Both the position numbers and the translations under genes were made by a program. From DAIRET01 sp036795455 (GTDB lineage: Bacteria; Bacteroidota; Ignavibacteria; Ignavibacteriales; Ignavibacteriaceae), in the NCBI GenBank assembly GCA_036795455.1, contig DAIRET010000094.1:1-11056 (forward strand): DNA of 11,056 nucleotides, written 5' to 3'. The notes under the pieces are model-generated. The model was given only the letters and a program-made list of their open reading frames with translations, made no database searches and was not told where the DNA came from. Below are positions 1 to 6,983 of this stretch, piece by piece. Numbering within the stretch: the stretch's first letter is position 1; every line of letters begins with the position of its first letter.

Positions 1-1470
1 GGTAACCTCGGCGGTGGCGGGTATATGGTAATTCACCTTAAGGATGGAACACAAACTACGATTGATTACAGGGAAACCGCACCGAAAGCCGCACTTAAGG
101 ATATGTTTATTGATTCGTCCGGTAAGTTCCAACCTAAACTAAGCCAGGAAGGAGCCACGTCCGCAGGTGTGCCCGGTAGTGTTGCAGGATTATTGCATGC
201 ACTTGAAAAATACGGCTCTATGAAGTTAGCTGACGTTATTCAACCTGCTATAAATCTGGCAAAAGATGGATTCCCGCTTACTTATTACACAGCTAAAATG
301 TTTGAAGGTAATCTAAAGGAATTTAAAAAGTACGAATCTTCAATGAAGGTTTTTTCAAAAAATGGTAAACCTTTTGAAGAAGGAGATATATTCAAACAAT
401 CAGACCTTGCACGTTCATTAGAGTTGATAAAACAGAAAGGACTGGATGGTTTTTACAAAGGTAAAACCGCCGACCTTATTGTTGAACAGATGAAGAAGAT
501 GAACGGTTACATTTCCCATGAAGATTTAGAAAACTACACTGTAATTGAACGCGAACCAGTAAAAGGGAGTTATAAAGATTTTGAAATTATCTCCATGCCT
601 CCTTCTTCATCGGGTGGAATTGCATTAATACAAATGCTGAATATTTTAGAAAATTATGAATTCAATAAAGATGAATGGGGAAGCAGCGATTATTATCATA
701 AACTTGTTGAAACTATGCGATATACGTATGCCGATAGGTCAAAACATCTCGGCGATCCGGCATTTTACAACGTCCCTCAAAACTGGTTGATTTCAAAAGA
801 GTATGCAAAGGAAATCTTTAAGAATATTAAAGACCGGGCAGCAGTATCGAAAGAAGTGAATCCGGGTGTTCCTCCTAAAAATGAAAGCGAAGAAACTACA
901 CACTATTCTATTGCCGATAAATACGGTAATGCCGTCAGCGTAACAACAACAATAAATGCAGGTTTTGGTTCAAGTGTTGTAGTTGATGGTGCAGGCTTTT
1001 TGTTGAACAACGAAATGGATGATTTCTCCGCACAGCCAGGCGTTCCCAATATGTACGGACTCCTTGGAAGTGAAGCTAACTCAATTCAACCGGGGAAAAG
1101 GATGTTGAGTTCGATGACACCTGCTATCGTACTTAAAGATAATAAACCGTTTCTTGTTGTCGGGACACCGGGTGGTTCAACAATTATTACAATTGTACTT
1201 CAGGTAATTTTTAATTGTATCCAGTTTAACATGAATCTTGAGAATGCTATGGATGCACCCAGGATCCATCACCAGTGGTTCCCTGATGAGATCCAATATG
1301 AAAGATTTGCATTCCCGACGGATGTTAAAAACAATCTTGTTGAAAGAGGACATAAAATAGGCAGGCAGCGCGGGCTGGGTTTGGTTGAATCTATAATGAT
1401 TGACCAGAGCTCAGGAGTATTTTACGGTGTTTCAGATAAAAGGGGAGCTGGATTAGCTGAAGGTTTTTAA
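1..1470 (+). CDS. ggt: gamma-glutamyltransferase (glutathione hydrolase), 5'-truncated by the window edge
   Basis: This enzyme transfers or hydrolyses the gamma-glutamyl group of glutathione and related amides. It is normally periplasmic and made as a proenzyme that cuts itself into large and small subunits. The frame is open from base 1 (GNLGGGGYMVIH), the usual GGT glycine-rich stretch, so the signal peptide and roughly the first 80-100 residues lie upstream and the ATG at 25 is internal. Counting that Met as residue 1, I see Arg16 in YRETAP (substrate carboxylate binding), the autoprocessing and catalytic Thr291 in ETTHYS (bases 895-897), NNEMDDFS at 328-335 with the amine-binding Asp, the lid loop PGVPNMYGLLGS at 338-349, LSSM at 361-364 and the oxyanion-hole GTPGGS at 380-385. 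Every key residue of the E. coli enzyme has its counterpart, so it should be active. The lid loop marks it as E. coli-like rather than the lidless Bacillus form. The acpS gene starts 3 bases after the stop. Confidence 0.96.
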   Translation, partial: GNLGGGGYMVIHLKDGTQTTIDYRETAPKAALKDMFIDSSGKFQPKLSQEGATSAGVPGSVAGLLHALEKYGSMKLADVIQPAINLAKDGFPLTYYTAKMFEGNLKEFKKYESSMKVFSKNGKPFEEGDIFKQSDLARSLELIKQKGLDGFYKGKTADLIVEQMKKMNGYISHEDLENYTVIEREPVKGSYKDFEIISMPPSSSGGIALIQMLNILENYEFNKDEWGSSDYYHKLVETMRYTYADRSKHLGDPAFYNVPQNWLISKEYAKEIFKNIKDRAAVSKEVNPGVPPKNESEETTHYSIADKYGNAVSVTTTINAGFGSSVVVDGAGFLLNNEMDDFSAQPGVPNMYGLLGSEANSIQPGKRMLSSMTPAIVLKDNKPFLVVGTPGGSTIITIVLQVIFNCIQFNMNLENAMDAPRIHHQWFPDEIQYERFAFPTDVKNNLVERGHKIGRQRGLGLVESIMIDQSSGVFYGVSDKRGAGLAEGF

Positions 1471-1473
1471 TTT

Positions 1474-1851
1474 ATGGTGTTAGGGCTTGGAATAGATATT
1501 ATTGAAATTGAACGTATTAAAGAAAGTATCGATAAATTCGGGGAGAAATTCCTGAACAAACTTTTCACGGATAAAGAAATTGAATACTGTTCATCTAAAC
1601 CGAATAAATACCAGCATTATGCGGCAAGATTTGCAGCAAAGGAAGCGGTTGCAAAAGCTTTGACAACCGGCTGGAATAACGAGTTCAATTTCAAATATGT
1701 AGAGATTTTTAATTTACCTAACGGTATGCCTCAAGTAGAATTACACGGTAGTTTGAAAATATATCTTGAAGAAGATAAAGAGTTGAAAATCAGTATTACT
1801 CATTCGCGTGATTATGCTGCATGTGTTGCTGTAATTCAAAACAAATGTTGA
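1474..1851 (+). CDS. acpS: holo-[acyl-carrier-protein] synthase
   Basis: AcpS moves 4'-phosphopantetheine from coenzyme A onto a serine of acyl carrier protein, activating it for fatty-acid synthesis. It works in the cytoplasm as a homotrimer. The 125-residue length is typical of the short AcpS-type transferases. Visible are the N-terminal GLGIDIIEIERI with Mg-binding Asp8, FTDKEIEYC at 31-39, the signature RFAAKEAVAKAL at 52-63 with Mg-binding Glu57, and the C-terminal ISITHSRDYAACVA with the conserved His110-Ser111. The start fits the family exactly (M-x-x-G-x-GID). A weak GAAGG about 10 bases upstream lies inside the end of ggt, so translation is probably coupled to ggt; the intergenic gap is only 3 bases. 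There is no functional link to ggt that I know of. Confidence 0.97.
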   Translation: MVLGLGIDIIEIERIKESIDKFGEKFLNKLFTDKEIEYCSSKPNKYQHYAARFAAKEAVAKALTTGWNNEFNFKYVEIFNLPNGMPQVELHGSLKIYLEEDKELKISITHSRDYAACVAVIQNKC

Positions 1852-1886
1852 GTCTATACTTTTTATCTTTCTACAGAATTAAAAGG

Positions 1887-1903
1887 TTTTGAATTATTCA
1901 AAA
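1887..1903. repeat. short perfect inverted repeat upstream of the serine hydrolase start
   Basis: TTTTGAA (1887-1893) and TTCAAAA (1897-1903) are perfect 7-base arms around a 3-base centre, ending 10 bases before the GGAG ribosome binding site. It could be an operator or a small hairpin near the translation start. An AT-rich palindrome of this size can also arise by chance. Confidence 0.35.
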
Positions 1904-1912
1904 ATGAATCCC

Positions 1913-1916
1913 GGAG
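1913..1916 (+). promoter_or_regulatory. ribosome binding site that fixes the serine hydrolase start at 1922
   Basis: GGAG sits 5 bases before ATG 1922, whose product begins MKKIILSIAL, a signal peptide start. The frame could be extended to ATG 1904 or TTG 1889, but neither has a Shine-Dalgarno sequence, and both would add a tail before the signal peptide. Confidence 0.7.
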
Positions 1917-1921
1917 TTACT

Positions 1922-3445
1922 ATGAAAAAAATTATTCTTTCAATTGCACTTGTTTGCATCTCATTCCAATATTTAAATGCTCAAAGTAATGTTCCATCCT
2001 TTGTTAAAGACAGTCTGGACACATATATTCAAAGAGGTTTGGAACGCTGGGACATTCCCGGTGTTGCAGTATGTATTGTTAAAGACGGTAAACTTGTTCT
2101 TGCAAAAGGGTATGGTGTTAAAGAGGTTGGTAAAAATGATAACGTTGATGAAAACACTCTTTTTATGATCGGCTCCAATACAAAAGCATTTACAGGAACC
2201 ATTCTTGCAATGCTTGAGCACGAAGGGAAATGTAAACTATCCGATAAAGTTCAGAAATGGCTGCCCGATTTTAAAATGAATGACCCATGGGTGGCAAAAG
2301 AAATTAATCTTGTTGATATTGTTTCGCACAGAATGGGGTTTGAAACTTTTCAAGGTGATTTTATGTATTGGACTTCCGATCTATCAGACGATGGTGTCCT
2401 TGAAAGATTTGGAAAGCTAAAACCGTTATATGGCTTCAGAGAAAAATACGGTTATACTAACGCCGGTTACGCTGTCGCCGGAAAGGTTATTGAAAAAATT
2501 TCCGGTTTAACCTGGAACGATTACTTGAAAACGAAAATCTTGAAGCCATTGAAAATGGATAGAACGGTTCCTCTTTCTGCTGATATTAATTCAATCAGTA
2601 ACGTAGCGCAACCGCACACTGTAGTAGATGGAAAAACAGTTTCTGTTCCTTTTCCATTAATAGATAACATGGCTCCATGCGGAAGCATTTCTTCTTCAGT
2701 ACTTGATATGAGCCATTGGCTTATTGCTCAACTTGACAGCGGAAAATATGAAGGTGAAAATATTATTCCTTATAGTGTAATTAGTCAAACAAGAAAGCCG
2801 GCCACAATTGTCGGGCGGACAAGACATCCTTTTAATCAAGCTCATTACAATCTTTATGCGCTCGGCTGGGGATTGCAGGATTACGAGAACCGTGAAATAG
2901 TATCGCACACAGGCGGTGTAAATGGATTTGTAACTTCTGTTACTTTAATTCCTTCCGAAAACCTCGGGATAGTAGTGCTTACAAATACGGAGCAAAACCT
3001 GTTTTTTATCTCTTTACGCTGGGAAATTCTTGATGCTTATCTCGGACTTCCTTACAGAGATTATGATAGCTTTTATTTTGATCGAAGTAAAACTGCTAAC
3101 ACCGAAGAAGAAGCAAAGTTACAAGCTTTAAGGGATTCGGTAAGGTTGAATTTGAAATCGTCTCCCCCATTATCAGATTATTGCGGAAGATATGAAAACG
3201 AGGTTTACGGTTATCTTGATATAATTGAAAAAGAGAATTACTTAGAGATAAGATTAGAGCACCATAGTAAGCTAATCGGGAAACTGGAACCGCTCGGAGG
3301 GAATAGATTTTTAAGTTCATATAACGATCCGATATTCGGATATAAACCTTTGGAGTTCAACGTTACCGATGGGAAAGTGAAATCATTAGATTTTTCGGTA
3401 CATGAATTTATTGAGTATACCGGTTATAACTTTATTAAGAAGTAA
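1922..3445 (+). CDS. secreted serine hydrolase, class C beta-lactamase/PBP fold with C-terminal DUF3471 domain
   Basis: This 507-residue exported protein belongs to the beta-lactamase-related serine hydrolases (Pfam PF00144), which include esterases, D-aminopeptidases and PBP4-like enzymes. A signal peptide spans residues 1-20 (MKKIILSIALVCISFQYLNA, probable cut before QSN). The catalytic domain runs from about 30 to 375, with the nucleophile motif Ser85-Asn-Thr-Lys88, the second motif Tyr178-Thr-Asn180 and the third motif His329-Thr-Gly331, which replaces the KTG of true beta-lactamases. The LSDYCGRYENEVYGYLDI stretch from 418 starts a C-terminal beta domain resembling DUF3471, a common partner of this family. 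HTG instead of KTG argues for an esterase or peptidase rather than antibiotic resistance; the substrate cannot be read from sequence. It ends in tandem stops (TAA TAG) just before a methyltransferase gene and may share a transcript with it. Confidence 0.9.
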   Translation: MKKIILSIALVCISFQYLNAQSNVPSFVKDSLDTYIQRGLERWDIPGVAVCIVKDGKLVLAKGYGVKEVGKNDNVDENTLFMIGSNTKAFTGTILAMLEHEGKCKLSDKVQKWLPDFKMNDPWVAKEINLVDIVSHRMGFETFQGDFMYWTSDLSDDGVLERFGKLKPLYGFREKYGYTNAGYAVAGKVIEKISGLTWNDYLKTKILKPLKMDRTVPLSADINSISNVAQPHTVVDGKTVSVPFPLIDNMAPCGSISSSVLDMSHWLIAQLDSGKYEGENIIPYSVISQTRKPATIVGRTRHPFNQAHYNLYALGWGLQDYENREIVSHTGGVNGFVTSVTLIPSENLGIVVLTNTEQNLFFISLRWEILDAYLGLPYRDYDSFYFDRSKTANTEEEAKLQALRDSVRLNLKSSPPLSDYCGRYENEVYGYLDIIEKENYLEIRLEHHSKLIGKLEPLGGNRFLSSYNDPIFGYKPLEFNVTDGKVKSLDFSVHEFIEYTGYNFIKK

Positions 3446-3462
3446 TAGTTGTGAGTCTGTTA

Positions 3463-4110
3463 ATGAGTGATTACATCTGGACAAAAGAATTATGTAGAAG
3501 TTACGCGGATGGTTTACGCCCGATGGTACGACATGATCACATGCGGATTGCTCAAAAAATTTCGGAAAAAATTGAAAACAAACCCGGACTTAAAGTTGTT
3601 GATATTGCAACAGGTCCGGGGTTTCTACTTCTTGAATTAGCGAAGTTATTGGATAACCCGGTTTTGGTAGCACATGACTCAAGTTCAGTAATGCTTGAAA
3701 TTGCGGTAGGAGAAGCAAAAAAATATGACAAACAAATTAGCGTATGTGAATCGCCGGCGGAATCAATAACACTTGAAAACGATTCCGCCGATTTAGTTTT
3801 GTGTAAACAGCTTCTTCACGAAGCCGCAGATTATTCAAAAGTAATTACGGAAATCTGTAGGATATTAAAACCCGGCGGTAAAGCCTTCATTATTGATTTT
3901 GATGCTGATGGAAACAGGATAGCTGCATTGCTGATAAAAACCTTTATAAGACTCAGTGCAAACAAAGAACTGGCGGATAGCTTCTGGAAATCTTTCTCTT
4001 CCGGGTTAAAAGGCTCTTCTGTTGTTGAACGCATCGAACAAAATAAAATGAAAAATGTAGAGTATTTAAAATATGGAGCAAGCTACTTCATCTCTTTTGA
4101 AAAACCGTAA
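3463..4110 (+). CDS. class I SAM-dependent methyltransferase, substrate unknown
   Basis: This predicted cytoplasmic methyltransferase has 215 residues from ATG 3463. Motif I is VVDIATGPGFL (residues 45-55), binding SAM. The acidic residue after strand beta-2 lies in VAHDSSSVML (69-78), and the SADLVLCKQLLHEAADY stretch (108-124) plus RILKPGGKAFIIDFDADG (133-150) match motifs II and III of UbiE/Methyltransf_11-like enzymes. The protein ends normally (SYFISFEKP), so it does not look truncated. GTG at 3451 is an alternative in-frame start adding 4 residues, with a poor AAGAAG upstream; ATG 3463 has a GTGAG 7-8 bases ahead. Only 17 bases separate it from the hydrolase stop, so the two are probably co-transcribed. 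The sequence does not say whether the substrate is a quinone, lipid or other small molecule, and no partner gene helps. Confidence 0.85.
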   Translation: MSDYIWTKELCRSYADGLRPMVRHDHMRIAQKISEKIENKPGLKVVDIATGPGFLLLELAKLLDNPVLVAHDSSSVMLEIAVGEAKKYDKQISVCESPAESITLENDSADLVLCKQLLHEAADYSKVITEICRILKPGGKAFIIDFDADGNRIAALLIKTFIRLSANKELADSFWKSFSSGLKGSSVVERIEQNKMKNVEYLKYGASYFISFEKP

Positions 4111-4159
4111 ACGTTTTAAAATCAAATCACACCGGGTAAAGATATACCCCGCTATTTCG

Positions 4160-4168
4160 TATATTTGC
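4160..4168 (+). promoter_or_regulatory. candidate Bacteroidota-type -7 element for glyQS
   Basis: TATATTTGC matches the TAnnTTTG -7 element known from Bacteroidota promoters, and lies 44 bases before the glyQS start in a 101-base gap. I do not see a matching TTTG -33 element about 20 bases further upstream, so this is only half a promoter. Read-through from the methyltransferase gene is also possible. Confidence 0.3.
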
Positions 4169-4193
4169 AAAGTTTTTTAATATAATAATAACC

Positions 4194-4198
4194 GGAGG
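4194..4198 (+). promoter_or_regulatory. strong but distant Shine-Dalgarno sequence of glyQS
   Basis: GGAGG lies 13 bases before ATG 4212, longer than the usual 5-9. The only in-frame codon at normal distance that could initiate is ATT at 4206, a rare start, which would add two residues (Ile/Met-Phe) to the protein. Family N-termini are variable here and do not settle the choice; ATG 4212 remains the default. Confidence 0.5.
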
Positions 4199-4211
4199 TT
4201 GTCTAATTTTT

Positions 4212-5699
4212 ATGCAGAAGAATCAGAATGATATTCTTGAAAAAGTAGTCTCGCTTGCTAAAAGAAGAGGTTTTGTATTTCAGTCAAGTGAAATTTACGG
4301 CGGATTAAACGGATGCTGGGATTATGGTCCGCTTGGAGTTGAATTATTGAAAAATATAAAGGAAGAATGGTGGAAGTCAATGACTTACCGCGAGGATGTT
4401 GAAGGACTTGATGCATCAATTCTTATGCACCCGCGAGTATGGGAAGCGTCTGGACATGTTGAGAATTTTACTGACCCGATGATCGATTGTAAACAGTGCA
4501 AATCACGTTTCCGCCTTGATGTTTTGACTGATCAGATTGCTTCTAAAAAGAAGAAAAAAATTCTACAAGCAGTAAAAGAAAAAATCGATTCAACAAACTA
4601 TCCTGAATTAAATCAAAACTTTAAAGATGACGATGATGAATTGTTAAATGATGTTCTCTCGCAGCTACTCGAAGACAAGAATACATCGGTTGCCGTACTG
4701 GAAGAAATTAACTGCCCGCAATGCGGTAACAAAAATACATTTACAGCCGCAAGACAGTTCAATCTAATGTTTAAGACATTTATCGGTCCGGTTGAAGATT
4801 CGAGTGCAGTTGTGTTTTTACGTCCTGAAACCGCACAGGGAATTTTCGTTAATTTCTTAAATGTTCAAAATGCTTCACGACAAAAAGTCCCATTCGGAAT
4901 TGCACAAATCGGTAAAGCATTCAGGAACGAGATCAACACCAAATATTTCTTATTCAGAACACGTGAATTTGAGCAGATGGAAATGCAGTTTTTTGTTAAT
5001 CCATTTAACGATAAAGAATGGTATGATTACTGGAAAGCTGAAAGATTAAATTGGTTTAAGTCCCTCGGAATGAAAGAAGACAAATTACGCTACCATGATC
5101 ATCCCAAGGATAAACTTGCACATTACGCAAAAGAAGCAACTGATATCGAATACCACTTTCCATTCGGTTGGGGAGAAATTGAAGGTATACATAATCGAAC
5201 AAATTTTGATCTTGGTAAACATGAAGAGTTTTCAGGTAAATCAATGAAGTATTTTGATGATGAAACGAAGGACAAATTTGTACCGTTTATAATTGAAACC
5301 TCGGCAGGGGCAAGCCGCTCGTTTATGGCTTTTCTTGTTGATTCATACCGTGAAGAAATGGTAAACAATGAACAAAGAATAGTGCTCGGACTTCACCCGA
5401 AACTTGCACCTATTAAAGCTGCTATTCTGCCTCTGGTGAATAAAGACGGTATGCCGGAACTTGCACGTAATATCGAAAAAGAATTACGTAAATCGTTAAA
5501 AGTGTTTTACGATGATAAAGGAGCTGTCGGAAGAAGGTATAGACGCCAGGATGAAATAGGAACTCCGTACAGTATTACAGTTGATACTCAAACTTTAAGC
5601 GATAATTCTGTTACTGTTAGAGAAAGGGATTCAATGGTGCAGGAGCGGGTTGAAGTATCGAATTTATTAAGCTATTTGCTTCTTAAGTTGAACGCATAA
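4212..5699 (+). CDS. glyQS: glycine--tRNA ligase, alpha2 type
   Basis: This essential cytoplasmic class IIa synthetase charges tRNA-Gly with glycine. At 495 residues it is the single-chain homodimeric type found in Bacteroidota, Gram-positives, archaea and eukaryotes, not the alpha2beta2 type of E. coli. It opens with SLAKRRGFVFQSSEIYGG (14-31) and DYGPLG. Two Cys-x2-Cys pairs (C93/C96 and C168/C171) form a probable zinc site flanking a lysine-rich and acidic insertion at about 110-165. Motif 2 contains GKAFRNEI (234-241), preceded by LRPETAQG at 203-210. Motif 3 is GASRSFMAFLVDSY (366-379) with Arg369. The anticodon-binding domain runs from about 393 (GLHPKLAPIKAAILPL) to the end, including VGRRYRRQDEIGTPYSITVD. 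All expected parts are present. It probably shares its transcript with the TPR gene 45 bases downstream. The name glyS is also used for this type. Confidence 0.97.
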   Translation: MQKNQNDILEKVVSLAKRRGFVFQSSEIYGGLNGCWDYGPLGVELLKNIKEEWWKSMTYREDVEGLDASILMHPRVWEASGHVENFTDPMIDCKQCKSRFRLDVLTDQIASKKKKKILQAVKEKIDSTNYPELNQNFKDDDDELLNDVLSQLLEDKNTSVAVLEEINCPQCGNKNTFTAARQFNLMFKTFIGPVEDSSAVVFLRPETAQGIFVNFLNVQNASRQKVPFGIAQIGKAFRNEINTKYFLFRTREFEQMEMQFFVNPFNDKEWYDYWKAERLNWFKSLGMKEDKLRYHDHPKDKLAHYAKEATDIEYHFPFGWGEIEGIHNRTNFDLGKHEEFSGKSMKYFDDETKDKFVPFIIETSAGASRSFMAFLVDSYREEMVNNEQRIVLGLHPKLAPIKAAILPLVNKDGMPELARNIEKELRKSLKVFYDDKGAVGRRYRRQDEIGTPYSITVDTQTLSDNSVTVRERDSMVQERVEVSNLLSYLLLKLNA

Positions 5700-5711
5700 A
5701 CCAGTCCGAAA

Positions 5712-5724
5712 TTAGATAATCTAA
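5712..5724. repeat. 13-base palindrome between glyQS and the TPR gene
   Basis: TTAGAT-A-ATCTAA is a perfect 6-base inverted repeat around one A in the 45-base gap after glyQS. The arms are too short and AT-rich for a terminator and no T-tract follows. It resembles the GATAATC/GATTATC units of the hairpin at 6929-6960, perhaps by chance. Confidence 0.3.
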
Positions 5725-5744
5725 AATAATCGAGAAGTATTGAA

Positions 5745-6896
5745 ATGAAACGAATGATTAATATACTGTTGACACTTTTTCTCTTTCTGATAAGCTCAAT
5801 TGATTCGCCATTGAAGGGGAATGAACTTGATTCGCTGACTCATAAAGGTATAAGGCAGATTTACAGTATAGATTTTACCGGGGCGGAAGAAACATTTCGT
5901 AGAATTATTGCAGATTATCCGGAGCATCCATCCGGTAGATTCTTCCTTGCAATGATTGACTGGTGGAAAATACTTCTTGATCTTGATATTGAAAAATACG
6001 ACGACATTTTTTTTCAGAAGATTGAAGATGTTGTCTATCAATGTGATGAAATATTAAAAAGAGAACCGCAAAATGTTGACGCACTCTTTTTTAAAGGAGG
6101 TGCAATCGGTTTTCGCGGAAGGTTAAGAGCAATCCGTGAAAGCTGGCTAAAAGCCGCAGACGATGGCAGGGAAGCCCTGCCGATAGTTCAACGCGCATCC
6201 AAAATTGACCCCGATAATAAAGATGTTGAACTTGGATTTGGAATTTACAACTACTATGCATCCGTTATCCCGGATCGTTACCCTTTGATTAAACCTTTGA
6301 TGTTGTTCTTCCCGAATGGTGATAAAGAAAAAGGTATTAATCAACTCAGGAATACTGCATTCAACGGAAAGTATGCGAATTATGAAGCACGGTATTTCTT
6401 GATGACATTGTATTTTCAGTTTGAAAGTGATGCATATGCTGCAGAGGAATTTGCAAAACTGTTGAATGAAGATTTCCCGGACAACCCGGTTTTTGAAAGA
6501 TGGCGCGGTAGAATTGCAGTTAGAAGAGGGGCAATGCAATTAGCGGATTCATTATTCATGAATGTTTATAATAAATGTAAATTGAATTATCCCGGTTACA
6601 ATAATAAAGGGGAGCGGGAAGCAGTCTATTATTTAGGAGTACATCATAAAGATAACCGTAATATCGATTCAGCTAAATACTTCTTTCACAGATGTGAGGA
6701 ACTGTCTTTAGGGATGGATAAAAAAGAAGAATCCGGTTTTCTGATTAATTCGGTTCTATATCTTGGAATGTTGTACGATGAATCCGGTGAAAGAGAAAAA
6801 GCAATAGAATTTTATAACCGTGTATTGAAAATGAAAGACTTCAGTAGTTCGAGAAAATGGGCTGAAAGCTATATTAAAACTCCTTATCGAAGATAA
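5745..6896 (+). CDS. exported tetratricopeptide-repeat protein of unknown function
   Basis: This 383-residue protein is predicted to be exported: residues 1-20 (MKRMINILLTLFLFLISSID) form a basic tip and a hydrophobic core of a signal peptide, though no clean cleavage site or lipobox Cys is visible. A TPR-like helical pair lies at about 32-65 (GIRQIYSIDFTGAEETFRRIIADYPEHP), another unit around 98-125, and a good C-terminal TPR at 336-368 (VLYLGMLYDESGEREKAIEFYNRVLKM). The region between (about 125-260) is aromatic-rich, probably helical, and I do not recognise a named domain. TPR proteins are scaffolds, so a periplasmic or outer-membrane-associated binding role is likely but the partner is unknown. 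A GAGAAG 7 bases before the ATG supports the start. The gene follows glyQS by 45 bases and ends just before a strong hairpin, so it is the last gene of its transcript. Confidence 0.75.
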   Translation: MKRMINILLTLFLFLISSIDSPLKGNELDSLTHKGIRQIYSIDFTGAEETFRRIIADYPEHPSGRFFLAMIDWWKILLDLDIEKYDDIFFQKIEDVVYQCDEILKREPQNVDALFFKGGAIGFRGRLRAIRESWLKAADDGREALPIVQRASKIDPDNKDVELGFGIYNYYASVIPDRYPLIKPLMLFFPNGDKEKGINQLRNTAFNGKYANYEARYFLMTLYFQFESDAYAAEEFAKLLNEDFPDNPVFERWRGRIAVRRGAMQLADSLFMNVYNKCKLNYPGYNNKGEREAVYYLGVHHKDNRNIDSAKYFFHRCEELSLGMDKKEESGFLINSVLYLGMLYDESGEREKAIEFYNRVLKMKDFSSSRKWAESYIKTPYRR

Positions 6897-6928
6897 AGGA
6901 TTTCACAGTTTCCGTTAAACTTTAAGAT

Positions 6929-6966
6929 GCCGATAATCAGATTATCTAAAGATTATCGGCTATTTT
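6929..6966. terminator. intrinsic terminator between convergent genes
   Basis: GCCGATAATC (6929-6938) and GATTATCGGC (6951-6960) form a perfect 10-base stem with a 12-base loop, followed by TATTTTTAT on the plus strand. It begins 33 bases after the TPR gene stop and lies 24 bases beyond the stop of the converging PorQ-like gene. It fits a Rho-independent terminator for the plus strand. The minus-strand side has only a weak T-rich tail (ATCTTAAAGTTT), so termination in that direction is less certain. Confidence 0.8.
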
Positions 6967-6983
6967 TATACTTGATTTGCTTT

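Noticed and set aside
1889..1921. Longer serine hydrolase starting at TTG 1889 or ATG 1904
   Set aside because: Neither has a ribosome site, while ATG 1922 has GGAG at 5 bases and begins a proper signal peptide.
1922..3445. Antibiotic-resistance beta-lactamase (AmpC)
   Set aside because: The third motif is HTG rather than KTG, the chain is longer than AmpC and has a DUF3471-like tail. These point to the wider serine hydrolase family.
4133..4151. Terminator after the methyltransferase gene
   Set aside because: The stem is only 5 bases (GGGTA/TACCC), extendable only with a bulge, and no T-tract follows directly.
4111..4211. T-box riboswitch ahead of the glycyl-tRNA synthetase
   Set aside because: The gap is only 101 bases, has no T-box sequence (TGGNACCGCG type) and no terminator/antiterminator pair.
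6147..6539. 130-codon open frame on the minus strand inside the TPR gene
   Set aside because: No recognisable domain, Cys- and Ile-rich composition typical of antisense frames, and it lies fully within a well-supported gene.
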